The notes below the pieces were generated by a model, which was not told the origin of the DNA, did not search any database, and saw only the letters and a program-made list of their open reading frames with translations. A program made the position numbers and the translations under genes. A DNA stretch of 64,000 nucleotides from positions 17,504,001 to 17,568,000 of the forward strand of contig CM054182.1 of assembly GCA_028829895.1 (NCBI GenBank), read 5' to 3'. The DNA comes from Sinotaia quadrata (Eukaryota > Mollusca > Gastropoda > Architaenioglossa > Viviparidae). Below, piece by piece: positions 13,201 to 25,200 of the stretch (positions within the stretch are counted from its first letter, which is position 1; the number at the start of each line of letters is the position of its first letter).

Positions 13201-16200
13201 GAATTTTTGTAAATCTGATTTGTTGTGTCTATGTACTCACTGAATAAGCCTTTTCCTTCAACTTCCTTGCTTTTACCTCACTTGGTGAGAAAATAGGACT
13301 TCTGGGTAAGCTTTCATTTATCTCTCTCTTGTAAGAGTGTGAGCCCATAACTCTGGCTTGCAATCAAAATAACCTGTACACATTTATCTCTCTCTTGTAA
13401 GAGTGTGAGCCCATAACTCTGGCTTGCATTCAAAATAATCTGTACACATTTATCTCTCTCTTGTAAGAGTGTGAGCCCATAACTCTGGCTTGCATTCAAA
13501 ATAACCTGTACACATTTATCTCTCTCTTGTAAGAGTGTGAGCCCATAACTCTGGCTTGCATTCAAAATAACCTGTACACATTTATCTCTCTCTTGTAAGA
13601 GTGTGAGCCTATAACTCTGGCTTGCATTCAAAATAACCTGTACACATTTATCTCTCTCTTGTAAGAGTGTGAGCCCATAACTCTGGCTTGCATTCAAAAT
13701 AACCTGTACACATTTATCTCTCTCTTGTAAGAGTGTGAGCCTATAACTCTGGCTTGCATTCAAAATAACCTGTACACATTTATCTCTCTCTTGTAAGAGT
13801 GTGAGCCCATAACTCTGGCTTGCAATCAAAATAACCTGTACACATTTATCTCTCTCTTGTAAGAGTGTGAGCTCATAATTCTGGCTTGCATTCAAAATAA
13901 CCTGTACACATTTATCTCTCTCTTGTAAGAGTGTGAGCCCATAACTCTGGCTTGCAATCAAAATAACCTGTACAAAACCCCAGCAGTTTTCTTGTCTTGT
14001 ATGTTTTAAGAACTTATTGTGTCTAGAAATTTTATATTTCTATCTTAACTGTAGTTTTTTTGTACATTTTATGTTTAGTCTCTCTCTCTTTTTTTTAATT
14101 AGTGTGCCCCTGCTCTGCCTGTTTATTTCTCCCATTTTCTTCTCTTTCTCCATTACTTGGTGACAGGCAACGATGTGGAATCTGAGACAGACTCAGTACG
14201 TCCTGTAGACTTTCAAGTTCCCAATTTCCGTGGTCCTCCTACCACTGGCTACAACATGGCTCAGTACATCTTGCATAGGCAAGATATATCAGGTATGGAG
14301 ACAGTGAATTGCAGTGAATGCATTTGCTTGTCAGAGCTTGTAAATTTTTTTTTGTATTTCAAAATTACTGCTCATAAAATTACTGCTCATATCTTGAAAA
14401 ATTAATGCTCACATCTCTTTAAACACTTCTTGTTGCACAATTTTAGTTACACTATTTTCAAATGTAGGTATATATTTTTATAAAATATTGATTACTTATG
14501 TACTGTTGCTGAATTAAAGTTAGTTTTAAAATAATTTGTGCTCATCTATATTATTATTTTATGTGAAATAATGATTGAGCTTACTTTTCACCTCTGTACT
14601 GTGACATTGTTCTTTTAAAGCAAATGTTCATGTCCTGAGCATGTAGATTTTGTGTTAACCCACACTGTTCACAAATTCCTAGGCATGTAGATTTTGTGTT
14701 AACTCATACTGTTCACAAATTCTTGCACTTTACTGAGACCAGTGTTTTTCATATTTTATACCCAAACAATGTTTTGTTGCATACTGCATTTCTTTGTTTT
14801 ATTAAATTCATAATATTTTATCTGGATGTTTGCAGAAAACAAACTCCCTCGTAAAGAGCAGAGGATAGGACCACAGATTAAACCAAATCGTCTGGCAAAG
14901 CTAACAGCTAAGCTACCCTCACATGAAGAACTTGCTGAATTCAAACTAAAGAAAAAGGTCTCATTTTAATCTCTTTCAATTTTGTGCATTATTTATCCAC
15001 ATTAAAAAAAATAAAATAAAGTTTTCCATCATACAACCAGACCACATACAATAGTAGAAAAAGGTTACCTATGTGTACAAGCCAGAGCAAAGGGACAACA
15101 CATACACCCAGAAAATGTTAAAGGAAACTTTTGCAGCAGGGATAAGAGTAGCATCCCATTTTCAAAACTATTTTCGCTTCGTTTTTCCTGCATGGGATTT
15201 AGGAACAGTTCTGAACTACTGAACTTTAAATGCTGAGTTTTGTGAACTTTCATTAGTATACAGTTTAAACCATATCATTTGGGTGGTTTTAGTGTCAGCA
15301 TGTAGACAATTTGACTGGGAATCCCATGATGATTACTTTCCTAGGTGGTGGATCACTCACTTTAGTATCAGATCTATTTTTGCTTGCAAAGAATGGGCTT
15401 TCAAATCAGGGCATTCCATCATTTAACTTGCTAGTGACAGTAGGTGTTAATGCCCCTTCCATGCAGGACTATTGTACTGTTCCATACAGGACCATTGTAA
15501 CTTATTCCATGCAGGACCACTATACTTTATTCCATGCAGGACCATTATACCTTGTTCCATGCAGGACCATTATAACTTGTTCCTTGCAGGACCACTATAC
15601 CTTGTTCCATGCAGGACCATTGTAAATTGTTCCATGCAGGACCATTGTACTTTGTTCCATACAGGACCATTGTATCTTGTTCTCTACAGGACCTTTGTAT
15701 CTTGTTCCATACAGGACCATTGTACCTTCTTAAACCACATTCCTAATATGGAATATTTCTTCAGGAATTAGAGATCTTTGTAGTTGGTTATGACTGAAGC
15801 AAGTCAGAGGAAAAGCATATAAACATTTTTACATGCCTTCTAGATTCTGTTAGTGCCCTTGAAATCAGAGCTGTTTCATTCAGTTTGACATTTTATAGAA
15901 ATTTGTCCTTGGAAATTGTGGCATTTGATGGGTTGAAAGATCTTCTACTTTTTGTCAAATCTGTCTGCAAGATATATCTTTGTTTATCTTCTGACAAGAT
16001 GTATCTACTTTTGACTTCTGATGAAATATTTCTACTTTGGCTTCTGATAAAATATATCTACTTTGGCTTCTGGTCTTTCTGTGGATGCACTAGCAATTAC
16101 CCAGTGTGCCATAGTCATCTCTAGCATTTTTGCTTATGAGTCTCAGGTCACTTTTGGAACATTTGGAGATATTGATATCAGCAGAAATTAGAAGGAAAAC

Positions 16201-19200
16201 GTTTTTAATGGTGCAAGTTGTGAGAAAATCAAGCACCACTGAATTATGGTAATGAGAAAAAATGCTAAAAGCAATAGGTTACAGTCTTGTGCTAATTGTC
16301 CGTAGCAACCTCATTTACAGAAACACCATTTTTTCAAAACAGAAAATGCAAGTAAATAGATTCCAAAGTTGTACTGCATTATCTCAAAGGGATTTTTTTC
16401 CTGTATCACCTTATTTTCAGTATCATCATAATCTTCATTAGTATCCATCGAAAATGATTGCTAGTACATATCCTCTCACTCTCCTCTCTCTTTTCTCTCA
16501 TCTTCATCACCTGATTCAACCACAAAATAATCAAGAAGCTGCTCTTCTATTGCTTTTTCGCCTCCAGCATCAAATATGTTGGCTCCACGAGCAGAATTCA
16601 GTGCATTTGCTAGTTTTTGTCACTTCCGATTGTGATCACATTCTACCATCTTGTACAAATTCTGGACAGGCTTTCATCCCTTACAGTTACATGACAGTCA
16701 CCACCAATTGACAAAAGGAAATTCCACTCTAGTGACAAGTTGTTCACAGTCTTCCCTTATTTTCTTGAGCTTTCATTGGACAATTATTTTAAAGTCATCC
16801 AATGAAATATACAGAAATTTAAACTTTTGGGAGTTTCCAATAATATATAGTTATAGCTGGGTCCATCCTAAGAAAAGAGATTCAGTGCTTTGGACATATA
16901 CACATTTTGATCATTTTCATATGGTAAAAACATGGTTGTGACATTCAAAATGCTCATATTTTAAAATTTATAGGCCGAATATAGCCAAAATACTACACAT
17001 TCTTACAAAATAGATGTTTAACTTTCCAAATTAAGTGAAATCTCAAAATTCTTATGTATTTTGGCCTCTAGCAGAAAATGAAATGCTATGACTTCCAGTT
17101 TAGGTATGGTTTTCATGTTTGATTGTGTAATCAAATACGTTTTAGCTATATTTGTCATTATGTTTAATTTATTTCAATTTTTATCATATAGAATTTGAAC
17201 TTTCTTTGGATCTAGCATTACCTTCAGGGTACAGAACTTTTTAATGACAAGCCAGCTAAGGGCATTGCTTTCCTTCAAGAGCAGGGTCTGTTGTCTGCTC
17301 CACTTAATCCTGGGGAGATTGTCACATTTCTCAAAGAAAATCCAAAACTAGACAAGAAGATGATCGGTGAATACATCAGCTCCAAGAAAAACAGTTTTGT
17401 CTTAGAAGCTTTTGTCAAGTAAGAATTTTTTTCTTCCTGTTCTTCATTCTTAAAATGTAAAAAATTGTTTTTGTATTGTATACAATTGCCTATACTTTAT
17501 CCAAGATATTGGAATTCTAGCCAGTGCCATAGGAGATAAATATCTCGGTTGCTTCAGAAATAAATGTCCCACTTGTCTGGCTTCTAAAATGCTATATAAA
17601 ATGTGCATGAGCTGTAGACAAATATTGAATTAAATCACTCATTGCCTTGTGCACTCATCTCTGTAAGTAAGCTAGGGCTTTCAATTCTACTCTCATTATA
17701 TAATTCATTTTTAAAAATTATCGTAAAAGTATTAATTTTCTATACTGATTGTTTTAGGAATATTTATCGATGCTCAGACCTTAATTTTTCTTTCTTCTAA
17801 AATATTGCTGGGATGGTATTGAAAAAAGAGCCTAATTTCCCCACCCCCACCCCAACTAACCAACAAGTAAGTTGTAATTGTTCTTGCTAGCAGAGAAAGA
17901 AAACCCTTCTTCCAACTAAATAGTAGACAAATGCTGTTATTGCTAGCAAAAATAATTTCCCTCTCTACCCATCAGATAGTATCTGATGTTATTGTGCAAG
18001 CAGAAAATGGAATGCACCTAATAGCTTGTAAAGACATGGCACTTAAGATTTTACTAGGAGTGTTTTGATTATTATCTGTATTTAGTTATTCAATGTGACT
18101 CTCTAAGATAAATAAATTGGTTATTCAGAAAAACTGTTAAATTAAAAGACAATTTACATTATTACAAAACATTTTAGAGCTTTGATTGTATTATATACTA
18201 TATGAGAGAGAGGGGCAGTTTCATATTCAGCTTGTATTTAACTTGCAAATAAGAATTTCCTTTTGACATCTTCAGATCTTTCAACTTTGAAGACACGCGA
18301 ATCGATGAAGCTTTGAGGATGTATCTAGAAACATTTCGACTGCCAGGCGAGTCCCCAGTTATATCATATCTTATGGAGCATTTTGCTGAACACTGGCACG
18401 TGAGTGACAAAGTTGTCTTCAATAAAATGCTGAAGAATCATTAATTTGTCTTATAAAATGTATTTATGCAATCATTTTCATATTAAGAGTTTTTGTTTGT
18501 TTTTGCTAAATCATTCTAGAAATCATGATGTAATTTTGTAAACTTGTTGTAAGGATCAGACTTTCTGTTGCTTGGTTTCATTTGAAAACCTGCTTTTCCA
18601 TCATATGACCATATATACATACATTGTTTGTTTGAAAACTTAATTTTACATCTTACAATCAGGTGTTCTTGCGGTAGGAGCTTGCAAGTTTAGGCACCTC
18701 TTCTCCGACAGGGGTGAATACAAAAATATGATAGGAATTTGAAAGCAAAGTGTGACAGAGTAAATTTGCCTCTCCGTTTTAAATTTAAATTGTTATATAA
18801 ATTGCTAAATTGTCAGAGTAAACCAACCTTGGGCACTCATTGTGGTGTTATTTTTGAAAGTGTCTGAGTTGAAGTAAACAGCTTGAGGCAAGAATATTCT
18901 AGATTACTGACGTTATGCAAACTGAGTAGATTTTTATTATCCAGTGATTATTATATATGAGAATGAGACCAGCCAATGGGCTGAGATTAAAAAGTTACTT
19001 GCTGTAGAAAATTCTGTTCTCCAATCACTTTTAATTTGAGTGGCAAAGGAGAAAGTCCAGCTTTGAAAGGCAGTCATTAGCTTGATGGTAAGTTAAATTG
19101 AATGATTGAGAGAGAATGGACATAGGAATATTTCTTGCATTTTTACTACTGATATGTTATACTTGTGTTTATGTAGAGATGTACTATGTGAGTTGACTTT

Positions 19201-22200
19201 TGTTTCTATGAATGTTTGAACTGAGCTGCACACATGTAGTGTGCTAACACTTAACATTGTTTGATATGCTGTATTTATTTTACTATGTTTGTATCGGGCT
19301 AATAAATACTGTTGCAGGAACTTGTAAGTTGAGAATGAGTTGTAAGGTAGAACGGAGTTATATTGTGATAAATTGGAAATTTAGGTTTGCTCCTTAATTA
19401 TATTTTGCAGTGAACAAGTGGTCTTTTGAGTTTTTAGTTCGAGCTTTGCGTTGAGTTTGAGTTTCAACTCTCAAGTTCCAGTTACCCTTCATGTGTTCAC
19501 TGGTTAAAAACTTGAACGACCTTCTATTGTGGTGTGTAAGCGTAAAAAGTAGGCTATACACTTTGATGTATATTTTGGATACATCCGGAAAATTCTGGTA
19601 CATTGAGGCTGCCAGAGTTGCTGTGGTCATGTTCTGCTTGAAGGAACTGACACGGTGAGGAGAGCACTCAAGTTCATCCGAGAATATAATAGTGCATTAG
19701 TGATTTCCATGCAATATTATGACAATGTTGCAAAGCCAGTGAAAGACTTTCGAAGTAGTGCTTAATCCAGGTCACATAAAAGATTACAATTACTTACCTC
19801 TAATAACTCCATTTCTATTCTCTGATAGGACTAACCTGCAATTTGTATTGACTCTGTGTTGGACTGTAATTATATTTTATTTATATATATATATATATAT
19901 GTGTGTGCATATGTGTGTTTAGGCTGTGAAAAATTATCCAAACGTGAGTTTATGTAATACTGTTGTCAAATAATATGTTTCATTGTAATTGTCATTTGTA
20001 TATTTGATTGTTCATTTAATAAATTTATTGTTAAATTTAGTGACCTTACACATATTGATAATCTTATGTTGGAGAAGAAAATTGGTGGATGGGGGGGGGG
20101 GGAGCTCACTAAATATAGATTAAAGTCAGATTTGTCTTCTCCTTTAGTAAGAAGCTTTCTACTCATGGAAATATTATGTGACCATAAATGTTGTTTTATG
20201 TTGTGGAATAGAGAAACATTTACAGGGCCAAATATCTGCCAAGTGAGAGATGAGTGGTGTCTGTTGTAGGATCATTAATAAAATAAATTAAGATTCTCAT
20301 CACTTGTGATTAGTTATGAAAGATTATTATTAATAATCATTTTCATTAACTAAGTAGGCATGCCCATCACAAAAGGGGAAATACAAAAATACAGTAGGAC
20401 CTTGCAACTCAGTACATCTCTGACAAGAGTAAATACAGAATTAGAGTAGGAGCTTGCAAGCTAAGGTACTTCACTGACAGGGTTGAATGCAACTTGGTGA
20501 GTGCTTTTAACTTTGTCATCTCTTGCTCTATATTGAGCTTTTTGACCTGGCAAGCTTGTTTTATAGAATGCACTCTGCTCCTACTATCTGAACATCTAAT
20601 GATATTTCAGGAAAACTTTATTTATTTTAAAAAAACATTTATTTATTTCCTTCATTTTAATTAAAATGTTGCTAAATGAATATAATCTTTTATTTGTCTG
20701 TGTTTAGTTTACTCAACTTGAGCTTTCATTTGTTATAGAAAAGTAATGGTGAGCCTTTCTGCAACACTGATGCAGCATTCACACTGTCATATGCAGTCAT
20801 CATGTTGAATGTGGATCAGCACAACCACAATGTCAAAAAACAAAACATACCAATGACAATGGATGTAAGTTGCTCACCCTAACTCTTCCCATGATTGTAA
20901 TTGTCACTCAAGTTACTTCACGAATTGAGTTCGCTTAGCAACGATTTTCTCTACAGAATGTAACTTTAAAAATATTTAATGCATGCATTATTTGAACATG
21001 TACCAAAATATAGTTTATTAATTTTTTCACCCAGTAATTTGAACACTTCCTTTCCAACCAGTAATCTGAACACTCTTTCAACCCAGTAATTTGAACACTC
21101 CCCTTTCAATCCAGCAATCTGAACAATCCCCTACCATCCAGTAATCTGAATACTCCCTTTCCAACCCAGTAATTGAACACTCCTTTTTCAACCCAGTAAT
21201 ATGACTACTCCCTTTTTAACCCAGCAATCCAAACAACATATTTCCACCCAGTAATCTGAACACTCCCTTTTCAGCCCAATAATTCAAACACTCCTTCGTC
21301 AACCCAGTAATCTGAACACTCCTTTACATTAATTAAATGGAATTTATTTGTTATTATTATCCTTTTGGTCATTTTACTGTTTTTCAGCAATTCAAAAATA
21401 ATGTTTCCAAAGTAAATGGTGGAAAAGATTTTGATGAGGACATGCTTGAAGACATCTTTAATGCCATCAGGTATGTTGCTTTTCCAGTGTTCTGTGGTGG
21501 GCAAGATGAATTCATCAGGAATAGTAGCTCTAGGTACAGTTAATTTTAAATTTTAGAAATTTTTCAGATACAAATCTTGTCAGAAGATATGTGTGTTAAC
21601 TATTGCTCATAGAGTCATTTATCAGGCACATTATGCTTTTCCAGGTCTTAGGTACATTTTGTTGCTGCCTATAAACAAGAAATTTGAGGGAATTTTTATA
21701 TAGGAGAGTAAGTCAGCTTATATGCTGGTGAATGCCTAATAAGACAATAAACTTGTACACAGAGCTACATTATATACTTCCCAGACATTGTACTCACTTA
21801 CTTTTATTTGTTATTTTGATTTAAATTGTCAGATATGGCATTCTGTTAAGTGTTATTATAAATAACCTAAGTAAAAATAAATGGAATTTACATGGAACAT
21901 TACTTAACCTGGCACCTTATCAGAAATAATGATAAGCCTCACTTTGTCATTCACAGTTTCCAAAACACACTGCATTTATTTCTGAGCTGTATTTGATGCT
22001 GTTACTTCTGATTTCAAGCAGCCTTCACACACATACATTTTCAACTACACACACACCACATATGTATATATATTTTCAGCAATTTCTTAAAAATATTGAT
22101 CTTTTTAGAAATGAGGAAATTGTCATGCCTGCTGAGCACACTGGCATTGTCAGAGAAAATTATCTTTGGAAAGTGAGTATTTTGTGTTGTGATGTTATTT

Positions 22201-25200
22201 GATAATTGTCATGACTAAGTTTGTTGTTTTGTTTGGAAAGTGAGTTTTTTGTGTTGTGATGCTTGATAATTGTCATGAGTAAGTTTCTTGTTTTGTTTGG
22301 AAAATGTGTATTAGTATTAGAGTTAGGGAATTAACCAGTGCAGTGCAGTGAACAGACATAAGATTAGGGAATTAACTAGTGCAATCGACAGAGATACAAA
22401 TAAGATTAGGGAATTAACTAGTGCAGTTGACAGACATACAGATAAGATTAGGAAATTAACTAGTGCATTTGACAGACAAGATTAGATTAGGAAATTAACT
22501 AGTGCATTTGACAGACAAGATAAGATTAGGAAATTAACTAGTGCAATTGACAGACAAGATAAGATTAGGAAATTAACTAGTGCAATCAACAGACATACAG
22601 ATAAGGTTAGGGAATTAGCTAGCATAATAAATAGATCTTAAAATATTCATTATAGAATTATTTTTATAACAAAATAACAATTTACCTTATGAAGTAGATA
22701 AGTGCAAATTTTGATTTGATGTTTTGCAAAGGTGTTGTTGAGACGAGGTGTCACTAAAGAAGGGGTGTTTCTTCATGCACCTACAGGAGCTTATGATTCT
22801 GAACTGTTCTCACTAATCTGGGGACCAACGGTGGCAGCTTTGTCCTTTGTGTTTGACAAGAGTGCAGATGAATCCATCATTCAGAAGGCTGTTTCAGGCT
22901 TCAGGTAAGCACTTAGCTTTTCTGTGTCGAGATTTTGTCCAGGTAAGTTCTTTATTTACCTTTGTCGAGATTTTGTCCAGGTAAATACTTAGTTTATCTC
23001 TAAGGAAATGTTTGCCCATGCATGTCATATATTTATGTCCTTATCTTTGTCAAGATTTTATCTATACTTGAACTTTATGGGGGTTTTGTTTCATTATATC
23101 CAGAGATTTGTTCATACTTCTGGTTATAAATATACTTGTTAAAAGGATTAGTATTGCTGCCAAACACTTTTTCATAAAAATTGAAAACAAAAATTATTAT
23201 TTCGATAAAACCTAGTCATTTTGTTGTGAGTGAACAATAAATGCACTTTGTGAATTGAAATATTTTTTTCCCCTTTACGGACTTTGCCAAACTCAAGGTT
23301 TCAGGCACCTTTATAAACACCATAAGCTTGCAATGTCACTGAGTGGCAGCAAAGTCATAATGGGCAGCATATATAAGATGAAGGTGTAAGCAATGATGAG
23401 ATGTCTTGGATCTGTTATAAAAAGGGATTACCTCTTTATCAATTAGAGTCTTATAAAACAGAAAGTGAAAATGATTCATCAGGATACATTCAAACACTGA
23501 CAGCACAGGTTGTAAGTCAGTTTCAGTGGAAATGGAAGCAGACAATAGATTTATCTAGTCCAGCAATAATCCCGATTAACTTCCTGATTAAACTATAATA
23601 TTTTAATGCTTAGCAAATAGATTTTATTATTTAGTATGTAGATCTAGGCAGTTCAGCCTACAGAATAACTGCTAAGTTTCGCTATCTAACATCTAATTTA
23701 TTTTTTTAAATAATGACATACCAATGATTATAGTGTTTGGGAGTTAATGATGAGTTGATTATAAAGCTGGTAATGTTATATTTCATTGTTTATTCCTTAG
23801 ATATGTAAAAATTATGAATTCATGTAAAAATGATAACAGATTTAGTTTTCCTTTAATTTGTAACTTTCACCTGTGTATCTTGCTGCATTTTAAACCCAGC
23901 ATGAAACTATACTTCATCAAAATAAAACTAAATTAATAACAAAAAACTTATCCATAAAAAAATATAGTACTCTTTTAGTATATTCTTCAAAATAATATAA
24001 CTTGTTAACTAAAAATAGCAATGTATTTCAGTTCAGAAATAATATTCTTGGCGACTATTGAGCCCTTTTTTTTAAAATTTTAGTTGAACATTGTTGGCTT
24101 ACATTTTAAAAATTAATTAAACAAAACTTATTACAATTGAGGTCAGATTTGCTTCCCTGTGACCATTTTTTTTTCTTCAGTAGCACTTTCCCACATAGTT
24201 TAATGATGGGTATTTAATTCTCACACCCAATAGTTATTAACTTTCAGCTAAATATATTATATACTTTGAAAACATTTATATTTAATTATAATATACACTG
24301 CACCCTATATGAAGCAAACTTTTATAAGTTTTGAGAGCAGTCATGGCTGTGTATGTATATCAGTATATATTTGGTACTTTTAAGTCTATTCCTTGTGCAC
24401 GTATTCTACCCTAAATTCTGATTGAGGCATACATTAGACAAATGACAATTAAGAGATCATCAGAAATGTTCTCTTTAAACATATTAATGTTTACTTCCCT
24501 TTAGTAAAGAAGACAAATGCACTGTGTCTCAGTAATTTTCAGGGAGCTATTTGTAAATAAAATTAGAATAACACTAAAATACTTCCCTTTAGAATTGTTA
24601 AGTTTGAATATCTTCTCTGCTAAGATTCAGGAACCAGACTTTTCAGTTTTTAGAATCATTATAATTATTTTATTTTTATCTTATTGTTCGATTAGCAAAT
24701 GGTTCAAGTGTAGGCTTAGGTGTTTTCCATACCCACCAATGGTGTGCACCAAACTAGTGCGACCTTTTCACCCCCTTCCACCAATTCACCCCTTTCCACT
24801 AATCCTCCCGTCCTCCACCTCAGACGCAGTGTGAGGCTGTGGGGTTCTATGGGAGCATTCCAGATCAGATAACGTCTTTTGATGAAATAATCAATGCAAG
24901 CTCCAGTGGTGACGTTAAAACGATAGTGTAACCACCACCATTTAGGTATTTTATTTTCATTTTCATTTCAGAAAATGTGCCATGATCTCTGCTCACAACA
25001 ATATGAGTGATGTCTTCGACAATCTAGTCATCTCCCTTTGCAAATTCACCACTTTACTCAGTTTTGCAGAGGTAAATATTTTATTTGTTTGATTTTATAA
25101 AGTTGTTTTGTTGATTTGATGAAAATGGTTTGTCATGAAGATGTACACTTTTTTGATTGTATTGTTGGTCTGCTGAAAATGATTTGTCAGTCCTTATTGT

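Noticed and set aside
13314..13961. 215-codon minus-strand open frame of repeating [24 protein letters not shown] peptide
   Set aside because: It is wholly within a 66-bp DNA minisatellite, whose unit length is a multiple of three; openness follows from one stop-free unit. It lies antisense in a GBF1 intron.
15311..15771. Two overlapping frames with repeated FHAGPLY and PCRTI peptides
   Set aside because: Translation of the 28-bp repeat in intron 10, with no splice or homology support.
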